Shown one piece after another: positions 27,252 to 36,581 of a DNA stretch of 64,000 nucleotides (its first letter is position 1; each line of letters starts with the position of its first letter). The notes under the pieces were generated by a model that was not told the origin of the DNA, ran no database searches, and saw only the letters and a list, made by a program, of their open reading frames with translations. Source of the DNA: Streptomyces sp. HNM0575 (lineage in GTDB: Bacteria; Actinomycetota; Actinomycetes; Streptomycetales; Streptomycetaceae). A program made the position numbers and the translations under genes. The stretch spans positions 757,819 through 821,818 of the forward strand of contig NZ_JAASAG010000003.1 in assembly GCF_012726265.1 (NCBI RefSeq), read 5' to 3'.

Positions 27252-28049
27252 TCAGCCGCGACGGCACGCCAGGGGAGTCAGCAGACAGCGCCCGGTCATC
27301 CCGGCGGTCGTGTCCAGCCGCCGGGTGAACTCCCAAGCCAGCTCCGGCAGTTCACGCAGGCCCCACAGCGCGCGGAAGGCCATCCACGCACTCGCGCGGC
27401 CCATCTCCAGGCTCCAGGAACCCACGAGGTGAGTGAGCGGATCGGCGACGTCGAGTACGTCGGGGCCGGGCATCAGCTCTTCGCGGATGCGCTCCTCCAG
27501 CAGCGTCAGCAGATCCCCCACGCGCTCGAAGTCGCCCTCCAGCGCCTCTGGCCGGGCCCGCCGCGAGCGGCACGTGGCGAGCAGCGCCAGCGGCAGATCG
27601 TGGCCGACGTGCGCGTTGATCCCCGCCAGGGCGAACTGGAGCGGCCGTACGTACGGATGGGCCCGCAGCTGGAACAGCGGGCGCCAGCAGGCCGGCGGCT
27701 CGCTGCCCGCGCGCTCCGCGCCCACCGCCGCCAGATAGCGGCCCGCGAAGCGCACGCCCAGCTCCTCCGCCGAGCTGCGGTCCCTGAACCAGCCCGATTC
27801 GAGGCGCTGTTGGAACTCCAGCGTCACCGACAGATACACGCGGTTGAACACGGCGACGCCGTCGCCGCGCGGCAGCCCGGCCCCGATGCCGCGCATGCTC
27901 CGCACGACGGAGTGCAGCGCGCCGGGCGGAACCGGCCGCCGGGACGTACGGGGCGGATGCGGCGGGCCAGGGGCACGGGAGGGAAGCGGACGCCCCGGGT
28001 GCGTCTCAGGACCGCCGTCCCGCAGCGGCGTACGTTCGGCTGACGTCAT
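27252..28049 (-). CDS. DUF5995-like family protein
   Basis: A 265-residue protein whose core (about residues 55-260) resembles the actinobacterial DUF5995 family, recognised by AGINAHVGHDLPLAL near residue 140 and the later MGRASAWMAFRALWGL. The family has no established biochemical role. The first 45 residues are Pro/Arg-rich and probably disordered. ATG 28049 was chosen over the earlier in-frame ATG 28091; neither has a clear ribosome site, and the start could be internal. It lies downstream of the MFS gene on the same strand and converges on the VOC gene. Confidence 0.7.
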   Translation of the reverse strand: MTSAERTPLRDGGPETHPGRPLPSRAPGPPHPPRTSRRPVPPGALHSVVRSMRGIGAGLPRGDGVAVFNRVYLSVTLEFQQRLESGWFRDRSSAEELGVRFAGRYLAAVGAERAGSEPPACWRPLFQLRAHPYVRPLQFALAGINAHVGHDLPLALLATCRSRRARPEALEGDFERVGDLLTLLEERIREELMPGPDVLDVADPLTHLVGSWSLEMGRASAWMAFRALWGLRELPELAWEFTRRLDTTAGMTGRCLLTPLACRRG

Positions 28050-28219
28050 GCGGGCAGCGTGGCAGCCCTGGTGGCGTGGGGTGGCGGACACGGCAGGCGG
28101 GGCGCCCGTACGGGGGACGTACGGGAGTCAGGGCGACGCCGGAGTCCTCCGCCGCAGACGCCCCGGCCACCGGCGTGCGTGGGTGTGGTGTGCCTCGGTC
28201 CCCGGCGGGAGACGCGCGC

Positions 28220-29608
28220 TCAGGGTGCCTCGGGGGAGGAGGCCGTGGCGCTCCCGGCCTGGGCGGGGGAGTCGTCCGGCTTCGGCGAAGCCGCCGGAGA
28301 GGTGGTGCGCGGCTCGGTGCGCAGCACCCCAGCACCCAGCACGAGCCCCAGCAGCAGCACGGTGACCAGTCCGAACGACACCGACAGCGACGTGGCCTCC
28401 GCGATCCAGCCGACCGCCGCGGGAGCCGCGAGGCCCGAGGCGTATGCGAGGGTCGCGACGCCCGCGATCTCCTGGCCTGGGGACGACGACGGAATGCGGC
28501 CCGCCGCCGCGAAGCACAGCGGCACCACCACCGCGACCCCGATGCCGATCAGCGCATAGCCCGTGATCGCCAGCGCCGGCGTACGGGCGATCACCACCAG
28601 CACCCCGCCGACGGCCGCCGTCAACCCGGAGGCCCGCACCGTGCGCACCGGTCCCAGCCGGCGCACCACCGCGTCACCGAGGAGGCGGGCGACGGCCATC
28701 GTGCACGCGAAGGCCGTGAACGCCGCGGCGGCCAGGCCCGGATCGGCGTCGGTCACATCGCGCAGGTAGATGGCCGACCAGTCCATCGAGGCGCCCTCGG
28801 CGAAGACCGCGAAGAAGCCCATGAGCCCGACCGTGAGGGCGGCGCGGCTCGGCAACGCGAAGCGAGGGGGCGCCTCGTCCGGCCCGCCGGGCGCCGCGGC
28901 GCCGCTCCCGGCCCCGGCCTCGTGCTCGCCGTCGCCCTTGCGGCCCTCGTCCCCGGTCCCGGCCCCGGCCCCGGCCCTGTCCCCGGTCCCAGCCTCGGAC
29001 TGCCGTTCCGCCGCCTCGCCCGCCGCAGTGCCCTCCCGTACGTCCAGCGCCCAGCGCGAAGCGACGACCGCCACCGCCGCCAGCACCGGGGCCACGGTCC
29101 CCAGGTGGATCCTGCCGTCCAGTCCGGACTGTGCCGCGAGGGCGCCGCCCGCGCCGCCCAGCAGCGTGCCTACGCTCCACATGCCGTGCAGCCCGGACAT
29201 CACCGAACGCCCGTATCGCTCCTCGATCAGCACGCCGTGCGCGTTCATCGCGACGTCCATCAGGCCGAGTCCGCAGCCGTACACGAAGAGGATCACGCAC
29301 AGCCACACCAGGCCCGGCGAGAGCGCGGGCAGCACGAGACCGGCACAGCACATCACCGACAGCCACGCCAACGACCGGCGCGGGCCGTAGCGGTGGGCCA
29401 GCCTCGCGGAGAGCGGCATCGCCGCGGAGGCGCCGACGGTGAGGAAGACCAGCGCCATCCCCAGCCAGCCGTGGCCCAGTTCGAGATGTCCGCGGATCCA
29501 CGGGATGGCCGTCGCGAAGCTGCCGCTCACCCCGCCGTGCACGGTGAAGACGACGGAGATCGCGCGCCGTGCCCGCCGGGTGGCGCCGTCGATGGCGGTC
29601 TGCTGCAT
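28220..29608 (-). CDS. MFS transporter (FucP/YbjJ-like)
   Basis: A 462-residue, 12-helix major facilitator. The N-terminal half contains LAHRYGPRRSL, the loop 2-3 motif, and GLGLMDVAMNAHGVLIE, a helix pattern seen in FucP/YbjJ-like permeases. The central cytoplasmic loop (about residues 200-265) is an unusually long Gly/Ala/Glu-rich segment rich in GAGAG repeats. The C-terminal tail ends in Ser/Glu/Ala. ATG 29608 starts Q-Q-T-A-I-D-G before the first helix; earlier in-frame sequence is Arg/Gly-rich and unlikely to be coding. The substrate is unknown; a LacI-type box upstream hints at sugar-linked control. Confidence 0.83.
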   Translation of the reverse strand: MQQTAIDGATRRARRAISVVFTVHGGVSGSFATAIPWIRGHLELGHGWLGMALVFLTVGASAAMPLSARLAHRYGPRRSLAWLSVMCCAGLVLPALSPGLVWLCVILFVYGCGLGLMDVAMNAHGVLIEERYGRSVMSGLHGMWSVGTLLGGAGGALAAQSGLDGRIHLGTVAPVLAAVAVVASRWALDVREGTAAGEAAERQSEAGTGDRAGAGAGTGDEGRKGDGEHEAGAGSGAAAPGGPDEAPPRFALPSRAALTVGLMGFFAVFAEGASMDWSAIYLRDVTDADPGLAAAAFTAFACTMAVARLLGDAVVRRLGPVRTVRASGLTAAVGGVLVVIARTPALAITGYALIGIGVAVVVPLCFAAAGRIPSSSPGQEIAGVATLAYASGLAAPAAVGWIAEATSLSVSFGLVTVLLLGLVLGAGVLRTEPRTTSPAASPKPDDSPAQAGSATASSPEAP

Positions 29609-29796
29609 GTACGGGATCCTCCGGCCTGTGTACGTCTTCTCCGGCGGCCGTCGGCCGCCGTCCCGGCTGTTCCGCCGCTGCCTTCCAGCAGCCTGCGCCC
29701 CCGCGCCGTACCCCTTCGGCCTGCGCGATCCGGGACACTGTACGGGGGGTCGTACGCACCCGAACAAGGGGTTTTCGCAAGGGAATTGCAAGCGGC

Positions 29797-29810
29797 TGAA
29801 AGCGCTCGCA
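29797..29810. promoter_or_regulatory. Possible LacI/CRE-type operator
   Basis: TGAAAGCGCTCGCA is a near match to LacI/GalR-family operators. A related TTGCAAGCGG lies just upstream. It sits in the 306-bp gap between the MFS start (29608) and the FMN riboswitch (29915), otherwise without visible features, about 190 bp from the MFS start. Which gene it controls is uncertain. Confidence 0.3.
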
Positions 29811-29914
29811 CACGCTCGACGCAGCGCCGTGCACGCACTGTGAGTGAGCCCACAGACCCGGCACGCTCGGCCGGTGCGGGGCCGTGGCAGACTGGGGGCG
29901 TACCAGTGACGTCA

Positions 29915-30041
29915 GCGCACTCCGGGGTCGGTGAAAGTCCGAACCGGCGGTTACAGTCCGCGACCCGGTCGCCTCCAGCGGCCGGTTGACCAGGTGAAAC
30001 TCCTGGACCGACGGTGAAAGTCCGGATGGGAGGCAGTGCGC
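29915..30041 (+). ncRNA. FMN riboswitch (RFN element)
   Basis: The conserved core of the FMN aptamer is present: GGTGAAAGTCCGAACCGGCGG (wait for flavin-binding loops) is represented at 29930-29949, GGTGAAACTCCTGGACCGACGG-like at 29993-30013, and GTGAAAGTCCGGATGGGAGG at 30014-30033. The P1 stem is a perfect 7-bp pairing of 29915-29921 with 30035-30041 (GCGCACT / AGTGCGC). It precedes ribD and the whole riboflavin operon, so FMN should repress the operon, probably by hiding the ribD ribosome site or by termination. Confidence 0.95.
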
Positions 30042-30192
30042 GGCGGGCGAGACCGGTACACCGCCCCGGTCGGCGGGAGCCGCCGTGCCAAGCACGGAGA
30101 GGCCCTTCGTGCCCGGCGGTGCCCCGGCCCCGATGCCCGTAAAGGTCCCGAAGCGCCCCGGAGTCCGTGCCCGAAGAGGCAGGAGAGACCCG

Positions 30193-31500
30193 GTGGCCAC
30201 CGACGCAGCAGCCGCAGTGTCAGCCCCTTCCGCCGAACCGGCCGAACGGGCCGCCATGCGCCGTGCCGTCGAACTCGCCGCCCGCGGCCTCGGATCCACC
30301 AGCCCGAACCCCGTCGTCGGCTGCGTCGTGCTCAGCCCCGAGGGCTATCCCGTCGGCGAGGGCTGGCACCAGCGGGCCGGCGGTCCGCACGCCGAGATCC
30401 ACGCGCTGGCCGAGGCCGGCGACGACGCCCGCGGCGGCACCGCCGTCGTCACTCTCGAACCCTGCGACCACACCGGCCGTACGGGCCCCTGCTCCGAGGC
30501 GCTCATCGAGGCGGGCATCGCCCGCGTCGTCTACGCCGTCGCCGACCCGTCCGCGACCGGCGGCGCACAGCGGCTCGCCGCGGCGGGCCTCGACGTCGTT
30601 CGGGGCCTGCTGGCCGACGAGGCCGCGGCGGGCAACGCCGCATGGCTCACCTCGGTGCGGCTGAAGCGTCCGTACGTCGTGTGGAAGTACGCCGCGACGC
30701 TCGACGGGCGCATCGCCGCCGCCGACGGCTCCAGCCGCTGGATCACCTCCGACGAGTCCCGCGCCGACGTGCACCGGCTGCGCGCCCGTACCGACGCCGT
30801 GCTCGTGGGCTCCGGTACGGCACGCGCCGACGATCCGCATCTGGCGGTGCGCGGAGTGCCGGGCGCGGTGCAGCCGCTGCGCATCGTCGCCGACACGGAG
30901 GCCGCCGCGGTGCGGCCCGGGGCACGCGTCCTGGACGGCACCGCACCCACCCTCCTCGCGGTCGCCGAGGACGCGGACACCGGCGGGGCGGCCGGCAGCG
31001 GCGAACTCGAAGGCGCCGTAGAGGTGTTGAGGCTGCCACGCGCCGGAGGCGGACGGCCCGGCCTGGATCTGGCCGCGCTGCTTCAGGAGCTGTACGCACG
31101 GGACGTCCGCTCACTGCTGCTGGAGGGCGGTCCGACGCTCGCGGCCGCCTTCGTACGAGCCGGAGCCGTCGACGAAGTCATCGGCTATGTCGCGCCGGTG
31201 CTGCTGGGCGCGGGGCCCGCCGCGCTCGGCGACGCCGGAATCGCCACGATCGCGCAGGCGTTGCGGCTGAAGGTGACCGAAACCGCCCGGCTGGGCCCGG
31301 ACTTGCGCATCACCGCCGTACCCGAGGAATCCGTACGGGCGGGGGCCACCGGTGCCGCCGCCGCGACCACCGCCGCACCCGCCGTGGCACCCGCCGCCGC
31401 GACCGCCACGGGCGCCACGACCGCCGTCGCGGCATCCACCGGTTCCACCGCCACGTCCACCACCACTGCCGTCAGCACCGCTGTCACCGAGGAGTCCTGA
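30193..31500 (+). CDS. ribD: Bifunctional riboflavin deaminase/reductase RibD
   Basis: A 435-residue enzyme catalysing two early riboflavin steps: deamination of the pyrimidine ring, then NADPH reduction of the ribose side chain. The deaminase domain has the zinc motif HAEIHAL and EPCDHTGRTGPC. The reductase domain has WKYAATLDGRIA and LLLEGGPTLA. The last 80 or so residues form an unusual Ala/Thr-rich tail not needed by the fold. I chose GTG 30193 because AGGAGAG lies 5-6 bases upstream; an open frame from 30085 adds Arg/Pro-rich sequence. It is first in the riboswitch-controlled operon, and its TGA abuts the ribE start. Confidence 0.92.
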   Translation: MATDAAAAVSAPSAEPAERAAMRRAVELAARGLGSTSPNPVVGCVVLSPEGYPVGEGWHQRAGGPHAEIHALAEAGDDARGGTAVVTLEPCDHTGRTGPCSEALIEAGIARVVYAVADPSATGGAQRLAAAGLDVVRGLLADEAAAGNAAWLTSVRLKRPYVVWKYAATLDGRIAAADGSSRWITSDESRADVHRLRARTDAVLVGSGTARADDPHLAVRGVPGAVQPLRIVADTEAAAVRPGARVLDGTAPTLLAVAEDADTGGAAGSGELEGAVEVLRLPRAGGGRPGLDLAALLQELYARDVRSLLLEGGPTLAAAFVRAGAVDEVIGYVAPVLLGAGPAALGDAGIATIAQALRLKVTETARLGPDLRITAVPEESVRAGATGAAAATTAAPAVAPAAATATGATTAVAASTGSTATSTTTAVSTAVTEES

Positions 31501-32172
31501 GTGTTCACCGGAATCGTCGAAGAGCTGGGCGAGGTCGTCGCCGTCGAGGAACTGCCGGGCGCCGCCCGCCTCCGGCTGCGCGGCCCCCTCGTCACCGAGG
31601 GCGCGCGCCACGGCGAGTCGATCGCCGTCAACGGCGTCTGCCTCACCGTCGTCGAGGCTTCAGGGGGAGAGTTCACGGCGGACGTCATCGGCGAGACCCT
31701 CGCCCGCTCCAGCCTCGGCGCCCTGACCGCGGGCTCCCGCGTCAACCTGGAACGCCCGATGGCGCTGGGCGGCAGGCTCGACGGACACCTCGTGCAGGGC
31801 CACGTCGACGGCACCGGCACCATCGCCGAGCGGACCGCGGACGGCACGGTGCGGATCCAACTGCCGCCGGAGCTGGCCAAGTACATCGTCGAGAAGGGGT
31901 CCATCACGGTCGACGGGGTGAGCCTCACCGTCGTGGAGGCGGGCGACGCCCACTTCACCGTCAGCCTGATCCCCACCACGCTGGAGCTGACCACCCTCGG
32001 CGTCAAACAGCTCGGGGACCCGGTCAATCTGGAGGTCGACGTACTGGCCAAGTACGTCGAGCGGCTGCTCACCCACGACGGGAGCGGCACGGTCGCCCAG
32101 AGGGCCGCCCACGAGGACAGGGCTGTGCACGGCGACCGGGCTGTGCACGATGACAAGGAAGCGGTCCGGTGA
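31501..32172 (+). CDS. ribE: Riboflavin synthase, alpha subunit
   Basis: A 223-residue protein with two tandem lumazine-binding barrels, the usual riboflavin synthase length plus a short tail. It begins with [10 protein letters not shown], the invariant N-terminus of the family (GTG start). Paired barrel motifs are INGVCLTV and VDGVSLTV, with the substrate-binding HLVQGHVDG between them. It dismutates two 6,7-dimethyl-8-ribityllumazine molecules to riboflavin. The start follows the ribD stop directly and the gene overlaps ribM by 4 bp (GTGA), indicating tight coupling. The last 25 residues contain [15 protein letters not shown], a short duplicated charged stretch. Confidence 0.95.
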   Translation: MFTGIVEELGEVVAVEELPGAARLRLRGPLVTEGARHGESIAVNGVCLTVVEASGGEFTADVIGETLARSSLGALTAGSRVNLERPMALGGRLDGHLVQGHVDGTGTIAERTADGTVRIQLPPELAKYIVEKGSITVDGVSLTVVEAGDAHFTVSLIPTTLELTTLGVKQLGDPVNLEVDVLAKYVERLLTHDGSGTVAQRAAHEDRAVHGDRAVHDDKEAVR

Positions 32173-32843
32173 ACCCCGTGGCCCTGCTCGGCGACGAGGC
32201 GTTCACGGCCTTCGGCCAGCACGTCATCTACTCCGACCTCATCGGCAACGTGATCGGCCTGGCCGGTCTCGCGCTGGGCTGGCGCCGTTCCGTGCTCACC
32301 TGGCCCGTGCAGGTGCTGGCCGGGGCCGTGCTCGTCTGCGCCTACTACCAGGCCCAGCTCGCGGGCGGAGTCGGCAAGCAGCTCCTCGTCGTGGCCGTGG
32401 CGCTGTGGGGCTGGTGGCAGTGGCGCCGCGGCAACCGCACCGCCGAGGACGGCGCGATCACCGTGCGCTTCGCGACCCCGCGGGAACGCGGCGTGCTGCT
32501 GGCCGGGACCGTACTCGGAACCCTCGTCGTCGGCGGGCTCTTCACGCTCGCGCCGAAGCTGTCCTGGAACCCCTGGCCGGACGCGTACATCTTCGTCGGC
32601 ACCCTCGCCGCGATGACCGCACAGGCGCGCGGGCTCGTGGAGTTCTGGTTCGCCTGGCTCCTGGTCGACGTCGTCGGCGTCCCGCTGGCCTTCAGCAGCG
32701 GGCTTCCCTTCTCCGGACTGGTCTACGTCCTCTATCTCGGCCTCGTGCTGTGGGGCATGCGCAGCTGGTGGCTGAGGACCCGCAGCGCAGCACCGGCGGT
32801 CTCCCTGCCCCGGGATTCCGCCGTCGAAGGAGTACGTCCATGA
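32169..32843 (+). CDS. ribM: PnuC-family transporter, probable riboflavin facilitator RibM
   Basis: A 224-residue membrane protein of the PnuC fold with about seven helices, including a Trp-rich WGWWQWRRG motif near residue 80 and a later W-N-P-W-P-D-A-Y segment. PnuC proteins move nicotinamide riboside, but homologues inside actinomycete riboflavin operons (RibM/PnuX) transport riboflavin. Location between ribE and ribBA under an FMN riboswitch supports that role. The GTG start overlaps the ribE stop and its own stop overlaps the ribBA ATG, so all three are translationally coupled. Confidence 0.88.
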   Translation: MNPVALLGDEAFTAFGQHVIYSDLIGNVIGLAGLALGWRRSVLTWPVQVLAGAVLVCAYYQAQLAGGVGKQLLVVAVALWGWWQWRRGNRTAEDGAITVRFATPRERGVLLAGTVLGTLVVGGLFTLAPKLSWNPWPDAYIFVGTLAAMTAQARGLVEFWFAWLLVDVVGVPLAFSSGLPFSGLVYVLYLGLVLWGMRSWWLRTRSAAPAVSLPRDSAVEGVRP

Positions 32844-34507
32844 ACAGGCCCGGCAGCGTCGCCGGGCCGCCGCCCGGCACGACCGGCCCCCACGGGCCGC
32901 CCCGAGGAGGCGCAGCGATGAGCGCAGCCACCCCCGGCCGGCACGCGGACGGCGAAGCCGCCGCCGCGCCCGGACCGGACCGCACCCACGACGGCTTCGG
33001 ACCCGAGAGCTTCGGACCCGAGGGCTTCGGCCCCGGCGGTTTCACCGCCGACGACTTCGCCGCGGACGGCTTCGGCCCCGGCGAGTTCACGCTCGACCCC
33101 GTCGAGCGCGCCATAGCCGACATGGCCCTCGGCCGTCCCGTGGTGGTCGTCGACGACGAGGACCGGGAGAACGAGGGCGATCTGATCGTCGCCGCCGAGC
33201 GGATCACCCCCGAGATCGTCGCCTTCATGATGAGCGAGTGCCGGGGCCTGATCTGCACGCCCATGGAGGCCGCCGACCTGGACCGGCTCGACGTGCCGCA
33301 GATGGTCGAGCACAACTCCGAGTCGATGGGCACGGCCTTCACCGTCTCCGTCGACGCCACCGCGGACCACGGCGTCACCACCGGCATCTCCGCCGGGGAC
33401 CGTGCCACCACCATCCGGCTGCTGGCAGATCCGGAGGCCGTGCCGTCCGACTTCGTACGGCCGGGCCACGCCTTCCCGCTGCGGGCCCGGCCCGGCGGCG
33501 TGCTGGCCCGCGCCGGGCACACCGAGGCGGGAGTCGACCTGGCGCGGCTGGCCGGGCTGCGGCCCGCCGCCGCCATCGTCGAGATCGCGGCCGAGGACGG
33601 CACGATGCTGCGGCTGCCCGAACTGCTGCCGTTCGCCCGCAAGCACGGCCTCGCGGTGATCTCCATCGAGGACCTGATCGCCTACCGCAGGGCGCGCGCA
33701 GGGCAGGAGCACGAGGGGCCCGCGGACGCCGAGCGGCACCGGCCGGAACCGGCCGCCTTGCACCTGCCCGCGGACTCCGCACCTGCCACGTCCGCCACAC
33801 CTGCCACGTCCGCCGGGGTCGCGTCGACCGCAGCGAACGCGGCGACGGTCGGATCCATGGAGCCTTCGGAGCCCGTCGTGCTGCGCGAAGCGGCCACGCG
33901 GCTGCCCACCCGCCACGGCGAGTTCCGGGCGTACGGCTACCGCTCCGCCGCCGACGGCGTCGAGCACATCGCCCTGGTCGCCGGTGATCCCACCGCGGAC
34001 GGCGGCGAGGACGTGCTGGTGCGGGTCCACTCCGAGTGCCTCACCGGCGACGTCTTCGGGTCGCTGCGCTGCGACTGCGGCACGCAGCTGGACGCCTCCC
34101 TGGAGGGGGTGCAGTCCGAGGGCCGCGGGGTGGTGGTGTACCTGCGCGGGCACGAGGGCCGCGGCATCGGGCTGCTGTCGAAGCTGCGCGCCTACGAGCT
34201 CCAGGAGCGGGGCCGCGACACCCTCGACGCCAACCTCGAACTGGGGCTGCCGGCCGACGCCCGCGACTACGCCGCCGCCGCCCGGATCCTCGCGGACCTG
34301 GGCGTACGCTCCCTGCGGCTGATGACCAACAACCCGGAGAAGTCCGAGGCGCTCACCCGCCACGGACTGCGGGTCCAGGAGCGGGTGGCGATGCCCGTGG
34401 AGGCGGGCGAGCACAATCTGCGCTATCTGCGCACCAAGCGCGACCGCATGGGCCACGAACTGCCGTGGCTCGAGGCGCAGAAGGCCTCGCCGTGCGGCAG
34501 CCAGTGA
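32840..34507 (+). CDS. ribBA: Bifunctional DHBP synthase / GTP cyclohydrolase II RibBA
   Basis: A 555-residue fusion making both riboflavin precursors. The DHBP synthase half (about residues 84-280) has [13 protein letters not shown] and the [13 protein letters not shown] motif. The GTP cyclohydrolase II half (about 350-545) has the zinc cysteines in [15 protein letters not shown], plus GHEGRGIGL and TNNPEK. An N-terminal extension of about 80 residues contains an [10 protein letters not shown] repeat, and the interdomain linker has an [11 protein letters not shown] repeat; both look disordered. ATG 32840 (GAAGGAG, overlapping the ribM stop) is used. ATG 32918, after GAGGAGG, is a strong alternative. 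Confidence 0.94.
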   Translation: MNRPGSVAGPPPGTTGPHGPPRGGAAMSAATPGRHADGEAAAAPGPDRTHDGFGPESFGPEGFGPGGFTADDFAADGFGPGEFTLDPVERAIADMALGRPVVVVDDEDRENEGDLIVAAERITPEIVAFMMSECRGLICTPMEAADLDRLDVPQMVEHNSESMGTAFTVSVDATADHGVTTGISAGDRATTIRLLADPEAVPSDFVRPGHAFPLRARPGGVLARAGHTEAGVDLARLAGLRPAAAIVEIAAEDGTMLRLPELLPFARKHGLAVISIEDLIAYRRARAGQEHEGPADAERHRPEPAALHLPADSAPATSATPATSAGVASTAANAATVGSMEPSEPVVLREAATRLPTRHGEFRAYGYRSAADGVEHIALVAGDPTADGGEDVLVRVHSECLTGDVFGSLRCDCGTQLDASLEGVQSEGRGVVVYLRGHEGRGIGLLSKLRAYELQERGRDTLDANLELGLPADARDYAAAARILADLGVRSLRLMTNNPEKSEALTRHGLRVQERVAMPVEAGEHNLRYLRTKRDRMGHELPWLEAQKASPCGSQ

Positions 34508-34554
34508 CGGCCGCGCCGAGCGTCGCGGACAGCGCGCCCCGCACGTACGAGCAG

Positions 34555-34590
34555 CACGAGCAACACGAAGAGCACGAAGAGCACGAAGAA
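34555..34590. repeat. Four tandem 9-bp repeats in the ribBA-ribH gap
   Basis: Units CACGAGCAA, CACGAAGAG, CACGAAGAG and CACGAAGAA follow each other in the 193-bp gap before ribH. In one frame they encode His-Glu-Glu repeats, but no start, ribosome site or conserved protein is associated, so I treat it as a non-coding repeat. Confidence 0.75.
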
Positions 34591-34700
34591 CGCGAACTGC
34601 GTCAACGGTACGAACAGCGAGCGAGCGCCGGGCGCGGAGTGAACCGTACGAACGGTACGGAGCACGCCGCCGCAGCCGGCCGGAGTGAGGAGCGAGGAAC

Positions 34701-35186
34701 GTGAGCGGCAAGGGCGCCCCCGGACTGTCCGTCGAGGACGTCGAGAACTGCGGCGAACTGCGAGTGGCGGTGGTCGCCGCCCAGTGGCACGAGACGGTGA
34801 TGGACGGACTCGTGGCCGGCGCCCTGCGCGCCGCACGGGAGCTGGGCACGGGCGAGCCGACGCTGCTGCGCGTCCCCGGCAGTTTCGAACTCCCCGTCGC
34901 GGCCGGGGTGCTCGCGCGCTCCGGCTACGACGCGGTCGTCGCGCTCGGCGTCGTCATCCGCGGCGGTACGCCGCACTTCGACTACGTATGCCAGGGCGTC
35001 ACCCAGGGCCTGACGCAGGTGAGCGTCGAGACCGGCGTCCCCGTCGGCTTCGGTGTCCTCACCTGCGACGACGAGCAGCAGGCCCTGGACCGCGCCGGGC
35101 TTGCGGGCTCTTCCGAGGACAAGGGCCACGAGGCCGTGACGGCCGCCGTGGCGACCGCGGCGGCGCTGCGGAAGGCGGCCGTCTGA
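34701..35186 (+). CDS. ribH: 6,7-dimethyl-8-ribityllumazine synthase RibH
   Basis: A 161-residue lumazine synthase of normal length, condensing the pyrimidine and DHBP products to lumazine. Conserved elements are [14 protein letters not shown] near the N-terminus, [11 protein letters not shown], and [14 protein letters not shown] containing the catalytic His. The acidic Thr/Asp turn is [13 protein letters not shown] and the C-terminal helix contains GHEAVTAAV. The GTG start 34701 follows GCGAGGAAC. It is the last gene of the riboflavin operon; a strong hairpin follows within 25 bp, separating it from hisE. Confidence 0.95.
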   Translation: MSGKGAPGLSVEDVENCGELRVAVVAAQWHETVMDGLVAGALRAARELGTGEPTLLRVPGSFELPVAAGVLARSGYDAVVALGVVIRGGTPHFDYVCQGVTQGLTQVSVETGVPVGFGVLTCDDEQQALDRAGLAGSSEDKGHEAVTAAVATAAALRKAAV

Positions 35187-35210
35187 CCGCCGTCTGATCG
35201 CCGTCCGACC

Positions 35211-35238
35211 GGCCTCCGGGCGGCGAGACCCGGAGGCC
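35211..35238 (+). terminator. Terminator after the riboflavin operon
   Basis: A perfect 10-bp inverted repeat (GGCCTCCGGG / CCCGGAGGCC) with an 8-base loop lies 25 bp after the ribH stop and 37 bp before the hisE start. A -10-like TAGAGT occurs downstream at 35259-35264, which suggests a separate promoter for hisE. Confidence 0.7.
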
Positions 35239-35274
35239 GCAGGTCCCCGGCCGCCACGTAGAGTTGGGAACACC

Positions 35275-35547
35275 ATGGCGAACAAGACATTCGAGGAGCT
35301 CTTCGCGGAGCTCCAGCACAAGGCCGCCGACGGCGACCCCATCACCTCGCGCACGGCGGAACTGGCCGCGCAGGGCGTCCACTCCATCGGCAAGAAGATC
35401 GTCGAAGAGGCCGCCGAGGTGTGGATGGCCGCCGAGTACGAGGGTGACGAGCGCACCGCGGAGGAGATCTCGCAGCTCCTCTACCACCTCCAGGTCATGA
35501 TGATCGCCCGCGGCGTCTCGCTGGAGGACGTATACGCTCACCTCTGA
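35275..35547 (+). CDS. hisE: Phosphoribosyl-ATP diphosphatase HisE
   Basis: A 90-residue all-alpha MazG-like hydrolase, the second enzyme of histidine biosynthesis, converting PR-ATP to PR-AMP. It has the family length and the metal-binding [11 protein letters not shown] helix, then the [10 protein letters not shown] helix. ATG 35275 has only a weak GGGAAC upstream. A -10-like TAGAGT at 35259-35264 would put the transcript start within a few bases of the ATG, so a very short leader is possible. hisG follows after 148 bp on the same strand, a common actinomycete arrangement away from the main his operon. Confidence 0.95.
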   Translation: MANKTFEELFAELQHKAADGDPITSRTAELAAQGVHSIGKKIVEEAAEVWMAAEYEGDERTAEEISQLLYHLQVMMIARGVSLEDVYAHL

Positions 35548-35695
35548 GCCCGCCGCCCTGCTCCCGTCCCGCCCTGTCCCGCAGTCCTTCCGCGGCTCAC
35601 CGCCCCGCTCTTGCTCGTCGTACGCTCCCTCTCCACCACCTCCCTTCGGGCCGCTCGAGCCCGAACACCCCACCCACGCAAAGGAAGCCCGCACC

Positions 35696-36544
35696 ATGCT
35701 GCGCATCGCCGTCCCCAACAAGGGTTCACTCTCCGAGCCTGCGGCGGAGATGCTTCATGAGGCCGGATACAAGCAGCGCAAGGACCGCCGTGAACTGGTG
35801 CTGACGGACACGGAGAACGACGTCGAGTTCTTCTTCCTGCGGCCCCGCGACATCGCCGTGTACGTCGGCTCCGGAAAGCTCGACATCGGCATCACCGGGC
35901 GCGATCTGCTGCTGGACTCCGGTGCGAACGCCGAGGAGATCCTCCAACTCGGCTTCGCCGGCTCGACGTTCCGCTACGCCACCCGTCCCGGCACCGCCAA
36001 GGACGTGCGCGACTTCGGCGGCATGGCCGTCGCCACGTCTTTCTCCGGCATCGTCAGCAGGCACCTCGCGGAGCACGGAGTGGACGCCTCCGTCGTCCAC
36101 CTCGACGGCGCCGTGGAGACCGCCATCCAGCTCGGAGTGGCCGAGGTCATCGCCGACGTCGTGGAGACGGGCAGCACACTGCGCAACGCCGGGCTGGAGA
36201 TCATCAGCGAGCCGATCCTCCACTCCGAGGCCGTCGTCGTGCGCGGCACCGACGCCGGTGACGACGACCCCAAGGTCCGCCAGTTCCTGCGCCGCATGCA
36301 GGGCGTCCTCGTGGCCCGCCGGTACGTGATGATGGACTACGACATCCGTGCCGAGCACCTGGAGCAGGCCGTCGCGCTCACCCCCGGACTGGAGTCGCCC
36401 ACGGTGTCACCGCTGCATGACCAGGGCTGGGTCGCCGTACGCTCCATGGTGCGTACGAAGGAGGCGCAGCGGATCATGGACGACCTCTACGAGCTGGGCG
36501 CACGCGCCATCCTGACCACCGGCATCCACGCCTGCCGGCTGTGA
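35696..36544 (+). CDS. hisG: ATP phosphoribosyltransferase HisG (long form)
   Basis: A 282-residue enzyme joining ATP and PRPP in the first committed step of histidine biosynthesis. The catalytic periplasmic-binding-protein-like core spans about residues 1-210 (LRIAVPNKGSLSEPA; DVVETGSTLRNAGL binding PRPP). The C-terminal regulatory ACT-like domain spans about 211-282 and ends in ILTTGIHACRL. The regulatory domain makes it the long, histidine-inhibited form that does not need HisZ. ATG 35696 has AAAGGAAG upstream. Confidence 0.95.
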   Translation: MLRIAVPNKGSLSEPAAEMLHEAGYKQRKDRRELVLTDTENDVEFFFLRPRDIAVYVGSGKLDIGITGRDLLLDSGANAEEILQLGFAGSTFRYATRPGTAKDVRDFGGMAVATSFSGIVSRHLAEHGVDASVVHLDGAVETAIQLGVAEVIADVVETGSTLRNAGLEIISEPILHSEAVVVRGTDAGDDDPKVRQFLRRMQGVLVARRYVMMDYDIRAEHLEQAVALTPGLESPTVSPLHDQGWVAVRSMVRTKEAQRIMDDLYELGARAILTTGIHACRL

Positions 36545-36581
36545 TCCGCCGAGCCGCAGCGCGTCCGCCAGGAGGATCCGC

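Noticed and set aside
34036..34704. Frame with His-Glu-Glu repeats overlapping ribBA and the ribBA-ribH gap
   Set aside because: Its first two thirds are the wrong frame of the GTP cyclohydrolase II domain. Only the repeat looks unusual, and that is reported as a DNA repeat.
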